DNA of 64,000 bases from an uncultured Subdoligranulum sp. (GCA_902496185.1 CABUZX010000002.1:1-64000), one strand, 5' to 3'; counted from the stretch's first letter, positions 32,734 to 42,254 are shown. Notes: generated by a model not told the origin, from the sequence alone. Numbers and translations: made by a program.

Positions 32734-35343
32734 TTGAGATCTTACAGCGAAACGAGAGAAACCGTAATAAGTCAACTTAATACAGACGTCAAAAATGGTC
32801 TAACTTTTGCAGAAGTAAAAGCCCGTCAGGAAAAGTACGGCGAAAACAAGCTTAAGGAAAAGAAGAAAAAAACCAACTTGCAAAGGTTTTTTGAACAATT
32901 TAAGGATGCAATGATAATTATTCTTATCGTTGCGGCAATAATATCTTTTGTTATTGCTTGCGTAGAGGGCAACCCCAAAGAGTTTTTTGAGCCGGCATTG
33001 ATACTGCTTATAGTTATTATCAATGCGATTATGGGGGTTGTACAAGAGAGCAAGGCGGAAAAAGCCTTAGACGCTCTTAAAAATATGTCCGCTCCACACG
33101 CCAGAGTTTTGCGCGACGGTAAGGAAAAAATTATAAACGCGTCGGAGCTTGTGCCTGGTGATATTATCCTTTTGGAGGCAGGTGACTTTGTTCCTGCAGA
33201 CGCAAGATTGCTCCGTAGTGTTTCTCTCAAGAGCGAGGAATCGGCGCTCACGGGCGAATCTGTGCCGTCAGAAAAGGATGCTAATGCTGAAATCAAAGTA
33301 GATGCTCCGTTGGGTGACCGCAAAAATATGGTGTTTTCGGGGTGTAGTATTACTTACGGTACTGCCACGGCGGTAGTCACAGCAACGGGTATGGATACGG
33401 AAATGGGCAAGATTGCAAATCTGCTTTCCGGCGAGGCGGAGACTCAAACTCCTTTACAACAAAAACTTTCAAAACTTGGCAAATATTTGGGTTTTGTGGC
33501 AATCGGAGCTTGCGCCGTTATTTTTGTCGTTGGTTTAGCCAACAGTATGCCTCCGATGGAAATTTTTATGACTGCGGTATCTCTTGCCGTATCTGCAATT
33601 CCCGAGGGCTTGCCGGCAATAGTTACTATCGTTTTGTCGATAGGCGTTCAACGTATGGTTAAGAAAAACGCCATTATCCGTAGACTCCCCGCCGTAGAGA
33701 CGTTAGGTAGCGCGTCGATAATATGTTCTGACAAAACGGGTACTCTCACTATGAACCGTATGACCTTGATGAAGGCTTACGTAGAGGGGTTGGGGGTAGA
33801 AGATATTTCTACCGACAATACGGAATCGGTTAAAAAACTTTTGACTTACGGAACTTTGTGTTGCGACGGTTCAGTTGTATTTAATGACGGTAAGGAAGTG
33901 CATATCGGCGATCCGACGGAAACGGCTATCGTTTTGGCGTGTCACCGCAACGGTATGCCAAAGGATAATTTAAACAAGCAATATCCGCGTATAGGCGAGT
34001 TGCCTTTTGACTCCGACAGAAAGCTTATGTCTACCGTCAACATTATCGACGGCAAAAAAATCGTCATCACTAAGGGTGCTTTCGATATGTTGGAGCAACG
34101 TTGCGTAAGCGGTGACTTTGAACAGGCGCGCCGTATAAACGACGAGATGAGTTCTTCTGCGTTGCGCGTTTTGGCTGTGGCTTATAAGGAAATTGACGAC
34201 CTTCCTCAAGAAATGACTTCGGAAAATCTTGAAAACGGCTTGCACTTTTTGGGGCTTGTGGGTATGATTGACCCACCTCGTCCAGAGGCAAAAGAAGCCG
34301 TCAAAGTTTGTCGTCAGGCAGGTATTAAGCCCGTAATGATTACAGGCGACCACGTTGTTACGGCAACGGCTATCGCTAAAGAAATAGGTATTTATCTCGA
34401 AGGCGACAAAGCTATTACGGGGACAATGCTTGATCTTATGACGGATAGAGAATTGGACGAACAGGTGCAAGATATTTCCGTATACGCACGTGTTTCGCCG
34501 GAAAACAAGATACGTATAGTCAAGGCTTGGCAACGCAAAGGTCAGGTTGTGTCTATGACGGGCGACGGCGTAAACGACGCTCCTGCGCTTAAAGCAGCAG
34601 ATATAGGTTGCGCAATGGGTATTACCGGTACGGACGTTGCAAAGGGCGCTGCCGATATGACGCTTACGGACGACAATTTTGCTACTATAGTCGACGCAGT
34701 AAGAGAAGGTAGAGGTATTTACGCTAATATCAAAAAGGTCGTGGGATTTTTGCTCGGTACTAATATAGGCGAAGTTATCACTGTATTTTTTGCTATGATT
34801 TTGTGGCAAGTCACGCCGTTGTTGTCTATGCAGTTGCTGTGGATTAATCTCGTGACGGACAGCTTGCCTGCTATAGCTCTTGGTATGGAGCCGGTAGAAA
34901 AGGATATAATGAACCATAAACCAAAGCCCAAAAACGAAGGTATTTTTGCCAACGGTTTGGGGGTAAGGGTAGTTTTGCAAGGCGTTATGTTTGGTATACT
35001 TACGCTCGTAGGGTTTAAAGTAGGTCAACATTATACCGGTACGCTCGAAGGCGGTCAGACGGTTGCTTTTATCGTGCTTGCGTTGACGCAAATAGTTCAG
35101 GCGTTTAATATGCGTTCGGAAAAATCGTTGTTTGCGTCAAATCCTTTTTCCAACAAAAACCTAAACATTGCCGCCTTTATTTCGTTGGCCTTGGTTGCGG
35201 TCGTGCTCTTTACTCCGTTGAACGTGGCGTTTGAATTGGTGCATTTGCCGTGGCAAATGTATTTGCTTGGAATTGGTCTTGCGCTTATTCCGTTGCCTGT
35301 AATGGAAATCAGCAAAGCAATAGCAAAAGCAAGAAAAAAATAA
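32734..35343 (+). CDS. P-type cation ATPase, probably Mn2+ exporter
   Basis: An 869-residue P2-type ATPase. TGES (173-176) in the actuator domain, PEGLP (290-294) in M4, the phosphorylated Asp333 in CSDKTGTLTMN, and MTGDGVNDAPALKAADIGCA in the hinge region are all present. Ten membrane spans are expected. By sequence it resembles SERCA-type Ca2+ pumps, but the Mn riboswitch ahead and mntP behind point to Mn2+ export, as for YoaB-type ATPases under the same riboswitch. Starts at TTG 32734 with AGGAGG 7 bp upstream. Confidence 0.9.
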   Translation: MRSYSETRETVISQLNTDVKNGLTFAEVKARQEKYGENKLKEKKKKTNLQRFFEQFKDAMIIILIVAAIISFVIACVEGNPKEFFEPALILLIVIINAIMGVVQESKAEKALDALKNMSAPHARVLRDGKEKIINASELVPGDIILLEAGDFVPADARLLRSVSLKSEESALTGESVPSEKDANAEIKVDAPLGDRKNMVFSGCSITYGTATAVVTATGMDTEMGKIANLLSGEAETQTPLQQKLSKLGKYLGFVAIGACAVIFVVGLANSMPPMEIFMTAVSLAVSAIPEGLPAIVTIVLSIGVQRMVKKNAIIRRLPAVETLGSASIICSDKTGTLTMNRMTLMKAYVEGLGVEDISTDNTESVKKLLTYGTLCCDGSVVFNDGKEVHIGDPTETAIVLACHRNGMPKDNLNKQYPRIGELPFDSDRKLMSTVNIIDGKKIVITKGAFDMLEQRCVSGDFEQARRINDEMSSSALRVLAVAYKEIDDLPQEMTSENLENGLHFLGLVGMIDPPRPEAKEAVKVCRQAGIKPVMITGDHVVTATAIAKEIGIYLEGDKAITGTMLDLMTDRELDEQVQDISVYARVSPENKIRIVKAWQRKGQVVSMTGDGVNDAPALKAADIGCAMGITGTDVAKGAADMTLTDDNFATIVDAVREGRGIYANIKKVVGFLLGTNIGEVITVFFAMILWQVTPLLSMQLLWINLVTDSLPAIALGMEPVEKDIMNHKPKPKNEGIFANGLGVRVVLQGVMFGILTLVGFKVGQHYTGTLEGGQTVAFIVLALTQIVQAFNMRSEKSLFASNPFSNKNLNIAAFISLALVAVVLFTPLNVAFELVHLPWQMYLLGIGLALIPLPVMEISKAIAKARKK

Positions 35344-35351
35344 CAGCATAT

Positions 35352-35382
35352 AAAAGCGGTAAAATTTTTTTTACCGCTTTTT
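35352..35382 (+). terminator. Rho-independent terminator
   Basis: AAAAGCGGTAAAA/TTTTACCGCTTTT stem after the ATPase. Confidence 0.8.
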
Positions 35383-35429
35383 GAGTGATTATAAAAGCAA
35401 TATTTTAATAAAGCAAGGAGTAATAAAAC

Positions 35430-36014
35430 GTGAAAATAGACTTTATGTTCTTTTTTAACAGCGCATTGTTGGGTGTCGGGCTTGCTATGGACGCTTTTTC
35501 GGTGTCGCTTGCCAACGGACTCAACGAACAAGCCATGAAAAAAAGCAAAATTTTTGGTATTGCGAGCGTGTTTGCCTTTTTTCAGGGGTTGATGCCTTTA
35601 ATCGGTTGGATATGCGTACGTACCGTCGTGCAGTATTTTTCCGCCTTTGAAAAATTTATACCGTGGATTGCGCTTGTTTTGTTGCTGTTTATCGGTGTCA
35701 AAATGCTAATTGACGGCGCAAAAAATAAAGACGGAGAGCAAAAACCCGCGCTTGGGATAGGGGCGTTACTTTTGCAAGGGGTGGCGACTTCTATCGACGC
35801 GTTGTCCGTTGGCTTTACTATTTCGCATTACGTTTTTTGGCAAGCGCTTGTCGCCGTGCTTGTAATCATGGCAATAACTTTCGGTATTTGCCTTGCAGGT
35901 GTTTTTCTCGGCAAAAAATTCGGCACTAAACTTGCGGGCAAAGCCACTATTATCGGCGGAATAATAATTATCGCTATAGGTATAGAGATTTTTTTGACGG
36001 GTATTTTGGGATAA
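35430..36014 (+). CDS. mntP: MntP-family manganese efflux pump
   Basis: A 194-residue protein with six spans and the duplicated family motif: GVGLAMDAFSVSLANGL in the first half and VATSIDALSVGFTIS in the second, each with the conserved Asp. It starts at GTG 35430 with AAGGAG upstream. A terminator separates it from the ATPase, so read-through or its own promoter is needed. Together the two genes form a Mn detoxification locus. Confidence 0.92.
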   Translation: MKIDFMFFFNSALLGVGLAMDAFSVSLANGLNEQAMKKSKIFGIASVFAFFQGLMPLIGWICVRTVVQYFSAFEKFIPWIALVLLLFIGVKMLIDGAKNKDGEQKPALGIGALLLQGVATSIDALSVGFTISHYVFWQALVAVLVIMAITFGICLAGVFLGKKFGTKLAGKATIIGGIIIIAIGIEIFLTGILG

Positions 36015-36116
36015 ACTAATGCGTTTAGTATGACAAATATGCAATATCTTAGTATTAGCGACAAGCGGTACGCAATATGGCTGATGACATTAGGTAATTT
36101 AAATTTTTGTTTATGC

Positions 36117-36146
36117 TTGACAATTTTTGAGATGGTGTTATATAAT
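36117..36146 (+). promoter_or_regulatory. Sigma-A promoter for the decarboxylase genes
   Basis: TTGACA (36117-36122), 18 bp, TATAAT (36141-36146); about 140-nt leader to the next gene with no clear riboswitch. Confidence 0.7.
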
Positions 36147-36293
36147 ATAACGGCTTGTGCTGTTGGTAGTAGGTAAAAAATATTTCAATCCCTAATATTT
36201 TTTTTTGACTTTGATTTAATTTTTAACGACAAGGCAACGTATTGACTTTGTTACGCTGTTTTTATACTACTTAACTATAGGTTGGAGGAATTT

Positions 36294-37421
36294 ATGGATT
36301 TTTTGATAGAAGCGATACAACTTATCACTTGGAAAGAAATCGTAATGTGGGTTATCGGCTTTGTGCTGATTTACCTTGCAATCAAGAAGGAAATGGAGCC
36401 TGCGTTGCTTTTGCCAATGGGATTTGGCGCAATTTTGGTCAATATTCCCTTGTCAAACGTCTTGCACGAGTTTGTAAATAATGAGTTGCAAAGTCAGGGT
36501 ATTATTCAATGGTTGTTTGAAGTCGGTATAGAGGCGTCGGAGGCTTTGCCTATTTTGTTGTTTATCGGTATCGGCGCAATGATTGACTTTGGTCCGTTGA
36601 TTTCTAACCCAAAACTGATGATTTTGGGCGCGTTTGCTCAACTCGGTATCTTTTTGACTATTATTTTGGCATCTTTGCTTGGGTTTAACATAAACGACGC
36701 CGCTTCTATCGGTATAATCGGCGCGGCGGACGGTCCTACTTCTATTTTGGTAGCAATGAAGTTGGGTAGCAACTACTTGGGGCCTATTATGGTGGTGGCG
36801 TATTCTTATATGGCGTTGGTGCCTATTATACAGCCTGCTGTTATCAAGACTATTACCACCAAAAAGGAAAGACGCATCAAGATGGAGTACTCAGACAAGC
36901 AAGTCAGCAAAACGGTAAAGATACTTTTCCCAATTGTCATTACCTTGGTTGCAGGTTTGATTGCTCCAAAGAGCCTTGCGTTGGTAGGATTTTTGATGTT
37001 TGGAAACTTGCTAAACGAGTGCGGAGTGTTGGGTAGTCTTGCCGATACCGCAAAAAATCAACTTGCAAATCTTATCACGCTGTTGTTGGGTATCACGGTT
37101 GCCTTCCAAATGCAGGCAGACAAATTCTTGAGTGTAGAAACTCTTATGATAATGGCGCTCGGCTTGTTTGCTTTTGTATTTGATACCGTAGGCGGTGTAA
37201 TGTGCGCCAAGGTAATGAATTTGTTCAGCAAGAAAAAAATCAACCCGATGGTAGGCGCGGCAGGTATATCGGCGTTTCCTATGTCGGCGAGAGTGGTGCA
37301 CAAAATGGGGCTTAAGGAAGACAGTAGCAACTACTTGCTTATGCACGCGGTGGGCGCAAACGTATCGGGGCAAATTGCCTCTGCCGTAGTAGGCGGACTG
37401 ATTATTGGTTTGGTTTTGTAG
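36294..37421 (+). CDS. Na+-translocating decarboxylase beta subunit
   Basis: A 375-residue integral membrane protein of the OadB/GcdB/MmdB family, which couples decarboxylation of biotin-bound carboxylate to Na+ export. It contains ALPILLFIGIGAMIDFGPLI with the essential Asp, AASIGIIGAADGPTSI and the late NPMVGAAGISAFPMSARVVH motif. The ATG at 36294 is used because GGAGG is at 36284-36288. No carboxyltransferase or biotin carrier gene is next to it, so the substrate (oxaloacetate, methylmalonyl-CoA or glutaconyl-CoA) cannot be told. Confidence 0.92.
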   Translation: MDFLIEAIQLITWKEIVMWVIGFVLIYLAIKKEMEPALLLPMGFGAILVNIPLSNVLHEFVNNELQSQGIIQWLFEVGIEASEALPILLFIGIGAMIDFGPLISNPKLMILGAFAQLGIFLTIILASLLGFNINDAASIGIIGAADGPTSILVAMKLGSNYLGPIMVVAYSYMALVPIIQPAVIKTITTKKERRIKMEYSDKQVSKTVKILFPIVITLVAGLIAPKSLALVGFLMFGNLLNECGVLGSLADTAKNQLANLITLLLGITVAFQMQADKFLSVETLMIMALGLFAFVFDTVGGVMCAKVMNLFSKKKINPMVGAAGISAFPMSARVVHKMGLKEDSSNYLLMHAVGANVSGQIASAVVGGLIIGLVL

Positions 37422-37431
37422 GAGGTAAGGT

Positions 37432-37650
37432 ATGTTAAACTGGTTATTACTTGCAATCAATAAGGAAGCATTGACAAAATCTATAAACATTTTGTGGCAA
37501 GGTTTGCTTGCTATGGTGGTGGTTATTGGGGTTATTATTATAGTGACCTATATCATTCAAAACTTGTCGGAACGCGCTCGCTTGGCAAAAATTATTTGCG
37601 AAAAGGAAAAAGCTCAAAATCAACAAGAGCAATCAAAAAAAGACAACTGA
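37432..37650 (+). CDS. Small single-span protein, decarboxylase gamma-like
   Basis: A 72-residue protein with one membrane helix (about 24-46, LLAMVVVIGVIIIVTYIIQN) and a charged, Gln/Lys-rich C-terminal tail, the layout of OadG-type gamma subunits. AGGAGG precedes the ATG, 10 bp after the beta subunit. It probably stabilises the beta subunit. Confidence 0.6.
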   Translation: MLNWLLLAINKEALTKSINILWQGLLAMVVVIGVIIIVTYIIQNLSERARLAKIICEKEKAQNQQEQSKKDN

Positions 37651-37668
37651 TTTTAAATCAATTAAATT

Positions 37669-37705
37669 AAAAAGCACTCGTTTTTAAACGAGTGCTTTTT
37701 ATTTT
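37669..37705 (+). terminator. Rho-independent terminator
   Basis: AAAAAGCACTCGTTT/AAACGAGTGCTTTTT hairpin after the gamma-like gene. Confidence 0.85.
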
Positions 37706-37756
37706 TGCATAGGACTTTTGAGTGAGTCATAAAATATAAAAACTAACGTTTTGTTT

Positions 37757-37871
37757 TGTCATACTGAGCGTAAGCGAAGTATCTCATAGATTCTTCGGCT
37801 AAAGCCTCAGAATGACAGTAAGGATAGGGATTCTTCGTTAGCCCGTCATGTGGGGGCGTCTCAGAATGACA
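37757..37871. repeat. Dispersed REP-like repeat, long unit
   Basis: GTCATACTGAGCGTAAGCG...AAGTATCT, GATTCTTCGGCTAAAGCC, a CAGAATGACA internal end, then a second GATTCTTCG and TCAGAATGACA. Outer ends are complementary (GTCAT/ATGAC). Confidence 0.75.
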
Positions 37872-37919
37872 AGTTAGTTTATTCAATAAAACAAAATTCG
37901 TTGACAAGGAGGGCAAAAG

Positions 37920-38558
37920 GTGGCAGGAGTTTGGGTGGCGCTTATGATTGGCAGTTTGGTCAAGATGATATTTACTTCGCCAGAAAGTGTTTTGACAGTT
38001 ATGACGGAGAGCGTCACGCAAAGTTTTGAGTTGTGTGTCAGGTTGGCAGGCGCGTATTGCGTATGGTTGGGGTTTATTTCTATAATGCGCGAGATAGGCG
38101 CTTTGTCAGCGATAGGCAGTTTGCTCCGTCCCGTCACCAAAAAGCTGTTTGGGGTGTTGTCACCTATGGCTGAAGAGTATATTTCCGTCAATATGTCGGC
38201 AAATTTGATTGGCGTTGCCAACGCAAGTACGCCTACTGCAGTAAAAGCTACGGAAGAAATGGGCAAAGGCAAAACCAACCTTACGCGCGGTATGGCAATG
38301 CTGTTTTTGATAAACGCCAGCGGATTGGAGCTGTTGCCAAGTACCGTTATGGGGTTGCGCGCTTCAGCGGGGAGCAACAGTCCTGCAGATATATTTTTGC
38401 CTTGTTTGATTGTGACGGTTGTGACTACGGCTTTAAGTATATTATTTGCGTGGTTGTTTTTTTCTCCCGACGGAAACAAGCGTGAGCGCAGGTTTTTTGA
38501 AAAAAAGAGTATTCAAAAAGAGCGCGGAGCAGGGTTTGCGCCAAAGGGCGGATTATGA
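37920..38558 (+). CDS. spmA: Spore maturation protein A
   Basis: A 212-residue protein with the nucleoside-recognition (Gate) domain pattern of SpmA: GAYCVWLGFISIMREIGALS, LMRP-like LLRPVTKKLFGVL and SANLIGVANASTPTAVKATEEM. Four or five membrane spans. GTG start at 37920 with AGGAGGG upstream; it overlaps spmB by 4 bp. SpmA and SpmB act in spore core dehydration, so the organism probably forms spores. The C-terminal tail (about 185-212) is basic and longer than usual. Confidence 0.9.
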   Translation: MAGVWVALMIGSLVKMIFTSPESVLTVMTESVTQSFELCVRLAGAYCVWLGFISIMREIGALSAIGSLLRPVTKKLFGVLSPMAEEYISVNMSANLIGVANASTPTAVKATEEMGKGKTNLTRGMAMLFLINASGLELLPSTVMGLRASAGSNSPADIFLPCLIVTVVTTALSILFAWLFFSPDGNKRERRFFEKKSIQKERGAGFAPKGGL

Positions 38559-39061
38559 GCGCGTATATAGTACCTTGTTTGTTTGTTTTGCTGTTGATTT
38601 TTGGGGTGGTCACTAAAAAAAACTCCTACAACGCAATGTTGTTGGGCGCAAAGGAAGGCGCGCAAAGCGTCGTGGAATTGTTTCCTACCATTATTACTAT
38701 TATGTTGGCGCTTAAGCTAATGCAGGTAAGCGGACTGGACGTTTGGTTGAGCAAGCTGTTTTCGCCAGTAGTAGAGTTTTTGGGTATACCGGGAGAATTG
38801 TCCTATCTCGTGGCTTTGCGCCCCGTAAGCGGTAGCGGTAGTATTGCAATGCTGTCGGATATTTTTGACAAGTACGGCGCGGACAGTTATATAGGGCGTT
38901 GCGCCTGTATGATAGTGGACGGAAGCGACACGATATTTTATATGGCTGGGGTGTATTTTGCTCACGCTAAAGTAAAAAAAATTTGGCTGGCAATATTGCT
39001 TGCGTTGGTGGTGAGTCTCGTTGGCGCTGTGTTGGGTTGTTTTTTGTGCAAAATAATGTAA
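38555..39061 (+). CDS. spmB: Spore maturation protein B
   Basis: A 168-residue Gate-domain membrane protein: KEGAQSVVELFPTIITIMLA, ALRPVSGSGSIAMLSDIF and GSDTIFYMAGVYFAHAKVKK are standard SpmB motifs. Coupled to spmA by a 4-bp overlap. Confidence 0.92.
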   Translation: MSAYIVPCLFVLLLIFGVVTKKNSYNAMLLGAKEGAQSVVELFPTIITIMLALKLMQVSGLDVWLSKLFSPVVEFLGIPGELSYLVALRPVSGSGSIAMLSDIFDKYGADSYIGRCACMIVDGSDTIFYMAGVYFAHAKVKKIWLAILLALVVSLVGAVLGCFLCKIM

Positions 39062-39071
39062 GTTAGTTTTG

Positions 39072-39524
39072 TCATGCGTTTAGTCTCGTGGTGGAGTCAA
39101 GTCCGTAGTATTTTGCCTGCAAACTCAAGGCAAAGTCGGGTTGAGCGGGGCGTTCTTCCGTTTGTTTTGGACAAAAGTCTGGAAAAAACTTTTCAAAACG
39201 TTTTTTTAAGGCAATAGCTTCGTTTATATCGCCAAAACACAAGGCGTAAAAACATTTGTCGGTATCTCCGCCGTTGGTTGTGACGTAGTTTTTTACTGCC
39301 GACATATTAAAAACGTTTGCAGGGTCGGACAGTTGGTTTAAGTCTATATCAAATTTTTTTACAAGGTTGGGGTGAGACTTTAGCCCGGCAAGCGTGGACA
39401 AAAAGCATTTTTTTACGCTTTTTGGGGTGTAGCCGTGTTGCGTGGCAAAGTCCCTAAACGCGTCGGATAAACTTTTGCCAACGTCGAGATATTTTTTGAC
39501 AAAATTGAGAATAGCATATAACAT
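39072..39524 (-). CDS. Hypothetical protein
   Basis: A 150-residue soluble protein, helical in the first half with SDAFRDFATQHGYTPKSVKK, which looks like an HTH of the kind in some sporulation-linked regulators. No ribosome site is obvious. It converges on spmB with an 11-bp gap. I do not recognise the family. Confidence 0.5.
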   Translation of the reverse strand: MLYAILNFVKKYLDVGKSLSDAFRDFATQHGYTPKSVKKCFLSTLAGLKSHPNLVKKFDIDLNQLSDPANVFNMSAVKNYVTTNGGDTDKCFYALCFGDINEAIALKKRFEKFFPDFCPKQTEERPAQPDFALSLQAKYYGLDSTTRLNA

Positions 39525-39603
39525 ACTTTGAGTTTTGCCAAAAAATAAAAAATAAAACTTAAAAGCAAATAATTTTGTATTTATATCGTTTTGCTTGTAT
39601 AAA

Positions 39604-39642
39604 AAAGCCCGCTACGTTCACTTGCGTGAAGAATAGCGGGTT
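39604..39642. terminator. Hairpin terminator
   Basis: AGCCCGCTA/TAGCGGGTT stem around an inner GTTCACTTGCGTGAA hairpin, T-rich on both sides; ends the lipoprotein gene on the minus strand. Confidence 0.7.
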
Positions 39643-39673
39643 ATATTTTTAAATTTGTTTTAGATATTTTGTA

Positions 39674-40753
39674 TTAGAGAGTCGCAAGACTTTCCGCGTC
39701 TATATCGCACACGATATAACCGTATTGCATACGTATAAGAGCATTTTTAAAGGTGAGAGAATCACTGTTGAGATTGTCAAAGTAGTACAAAATAGGTACT
39801 CCGCCTGTTGAGAGGCTAATTAATGACACGGCTCTTTCCGTAACGGTCACGATATTGCCGTCCTTGTCGGTATATTCTCCGGTTTCGTTTTGGTAATAAG
39901 TAAAGTTGTTGTTTTGCATGCCCGACCAGCTACCGCCTATCATATAGTTGAAAGTAGGGTTGCTGCCAACGTTTGCAGAAACGGAAAGCGGTTTTGTTTC
40001 GGCAAGCGCGTCAAAAAGGGTGATAGCCGTAGTTAAATTTGATTTAAGATTAGCCAACGAAAAGCTCCTCAGCAAAAAGAGCAGTTGCTCGTTGTCGTAA
40101 GTTTTTGTGGTGGTTGTCTTTTTGAGTTTGTGCGTAGTTTCGTCGGCAATATTGGAGTTGACGGATACTTTAGGCGTTTTTGCGGAATAATCATAGGTAG
40201 TCGAGCAGTAAATATCGTTTATTTCGTATTGCGCGTCGTAAGTTTTGCCGTTGACCGTCGAAGAATGCAAAAATACCGCGCTCTTTATCGTTTTGGAACT
40301 GCTCGTCGGCAAAAATGAGGTTTTGTTAAATTGACAAGTACTTTCTACCGTGACGTCAACTTTGATATTGTTTCCGTCAAAATAAACGGCGTCGTCGGAT
40401 ACGGATTCTGCGAGGGTTTTGACTTGGTCAAAAAATGCCGTATCAACGCCAAAGTCTGATAGAGTATACGTTTCCGTCGTGGAAAGTACCGTTTCCAACA
40501 AGTAATCGTCTTCTGACGCGGAAGTGATTTTGGTGGAGTAAGTGCCCGTTACGTAGGAGGGGAGTATTTGTCTATAATCCAAGTCAACACCTACCGTGGT
40601 GAGTTCGTAAGACGTTGCTTTTCTTACGTTGTAGGTCAAAACTTCACCCTCCGCCCAAGAAGGTGTAGAAGTAGGTATTATTGCGCTTGAGCAACCCACC
40701 AAAGATATGCACGCAAACAAAACACAAAGCGTTACGCAAATTAATTTTTTCAT
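39674..40753 (-). CDS. Lipoprotein of unknown function
   Basis: A 359-residue exported lipoprotein: MKKLICVTLCVLFACISLVG-C, with the lipobox LVGC near residue 21. The mature part is Thr/Ser-rich with many beta-strand-like stretches (VLSTTETYTLSDFGVDTAFF). ATG at 40753 is preferred to the TTG at 40765 as GGAGA lies between them. It stands alone between a terminator and a divergent gene. Confidence 0.75.
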   Translation of the reverse strand: MKKLICVTLCVLFACISLVGCSSAIIPTSTPSWAEGEVLTYNVRKATSYELTTVGVDLDYRQILPSYVTGTYSTKITSASEDDYLLETVLSTTETYTLSDFGVDTAFFDQVKTLAESVSDDAVYFDGNNIKVDVTVESTCQFNKTSFLPTSSSKTIKSAVFLHSSTVNGKTYDAQYEINDIYCSTTYDYSAKTPKVSVNSNIADETTHKLKKTTTTKTYDNEQLLFLLRSFSLANLKSNLTTAITLFDALAETKPLSVSANVGSNPTFNYMIGGSWSGMQNNNFTYYQNETGEYTDKDGNIVTVTERAVSLISLSTGGVPILYYFDNLNSDSLTFKNALIRMQYGYIVCDIDAESLATL

Positions 40754-40921
40754 ATTTGTCTCCAAAAACCCGATAGGGTTTACGTTTTTGATAATTGAAA
40801 GTTATTATAACTCAAAAGTATTTGATTGTCAATTTAAATATTTGGCTCTAAACTGTCTTTTTTTAAAAAAGATTTGACAAAACGTCGGTTTGGGGTGATA
40901 ATAAAAGATAATAACCGTTAA

Positions 40922-41530
40922 GTGGTGAAATTTGATATGGAACAATTTGATTTAAACAAGGGTATAAAAAAATACGCAAAAGAGGCGCAGTGGGTTATTC
41001 CTTTGATGTCATTGTCGGTTTTGGCAACCTTTATTTCTTTTGCGGTGATGATATTGTTTTGGATTATGGAGCGAGAGGTGCTTGCTCCGTTGGTTTTGAT
41101 GTGCGTTTTTGCATTGTGTTCGGTACTGCTGTTTTTGAGATATAACAAAAATTCAAAGCATTATTATTTTTTTAGTTATATAGATGCTTTTCCCGATATG
41201 GGCGCGCCTTTAAACGTGCTTATATTAAACGATTATCACGATAAACTTACGGCGCAGGCGGAAGAAATCGGCTTTACCGAGATAGAAACTTCCTTTTTAA
41301 AAACCAGACAAGTTTTTCACTTGGACGTAAGAGCAAAAGCGCCAAACGGTTCGCTTGTGTCTGCCGTATTCGAGACGGAAAAAGCAACCGTCTATAACCT
41401 TTCGCGTGGGACGACAAAAACTTTGGCTTACGACGAGTTTTTGCAAGACAAGCAAGATGATACGGCTATAATGCTTGATTGTTTGTTGCTGATACTGTCG
41501 GCAAGTAAGGAAACGGAAACAAACCTTTAA
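40922..41530 (+). CDS. Membrane protein of unknown function
   Basis: About 200 residues; two hydrophobic helices (about 26-50 and 56-72), then a cytoplasmic domain with QAEEIGFTEIETSFLKTRQV and a strand-rich end. Either GTG 40922 or ATG 40937 could be the start; neither has a good ribosome site. TTGACA with ATAATA 18 bp later lies upstream (about 40875-40904). Confidence 0.55.
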   Translation: MVKFDMEQFDLNKGIKKYAKEAQWVIPLMSLSVLATFISFAVMILFWIMEREVLAPLVLMCVFALCSVLLFLRYNKNSKHYYFFSYIDAFPDMGAPLNVLILNDYHDKLTAQAEEIGFTEIETSFLKTRQVFHLDVRAKAPNGSLVSAVFETEKATVYNLSRGTTKTLAYDEFLQDKQDDTAIMLDCLLLILSASKETETNL

Positions 41531-41609
41531 ATTTGCAAAACAAAAACGACTATTGACAATAGTTTGTTTTTGTGTTAAAATAAAACGTAATTAATTTGGA
41601 AAAAACCGT

Positions 41610-42242
41610 ATGACGAAAAAAAACTTAAAAAATCAGGGCAACAAAACAACAAAAATAGTGATAGAGATTGTTTGTTTGCTTTTTGCATTGCTTACTTTTG
41701 TTTCATTGTTTTTGCCGGTAATACGACATCAATCTCCCGACCACGCCAACGTGGGGCTTGGGGACTTTGACGTTTCTGCAATAGTCGGCGGTGGCTTGTA
41801 CGACAACGAAAGTGACAAAATAGACCCCGAAACCCATTTGTACGTAAAATATTCTAAACTTTCTGAAGACGCGCAGTATTTTTATCAAACTTTCGTTTTG
41901 TTAGACGAAGGAAATGCGGGCAAGGTGTTTGCCGTATTTTTGATACTTTGTGAAATATGCGGAGCATTTTTGGTGCTGTCGGTATTGCTTGCTTTATTGG
42001 CGGATATCGACGCCTTTGCAATTCAAACGATATTGGGTGTTTTGCAGATTGCGTTTTCCGTTGTGGTAATGCTTTGCGTACCAAAACTGAGCAGTATGGC
42101 TGCAAATACCGAATTTATAACGCTTAATTTCGTTGTGGTGCTTCGTCCTGCGGTATTTTTTATTTTGGCAAGCGGCGTAGGGTTTGCCGTATGCTCTTTG
42201 GCGGGCTGGCTTTTTACAAGCAAAAGACGACTAAAAGGATAA
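41610..42242 (+). CDS. Four-span membrane protein of unknown function
   Basis: A 210-residue protein with helices at about 15-37, 105-130, 137-157 and 176-200 and an outside loop after the first helix (RHQSPDHANVGLGDFDVSAI). It is followed after 12 bp by the alpha/beta-hydrolase-like gene. Family not recognised. Confidence 0.6.
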   Translation: MTKKNLKNQGNKTTKIVIEIVCLLFALLTFVSLFLPVIRHQSPDHANVGLGDFDVSAIVGGGLYDNESDKIDPETHLYVKYSKLSEDAQYFYQTFVLLDEGNAGKVFAVFLILCEICGAFLVLSVLLALLADIDAFAIQTILGVLQIAFSVVVMLCVPKLSSMAANTEFITLNFVVVLRPAVFFILASGVGFAVCSLAGWLFTSKRRLKG

Positions 42243-42254
42243 AAGGTTTTTGGT

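Noticed and set aside
33970..35091. Minus-strand open frame of 373 codons
   Set aside because: Antisense to the P-type ATPase; Cys/His/Arg-rich shadow translation.
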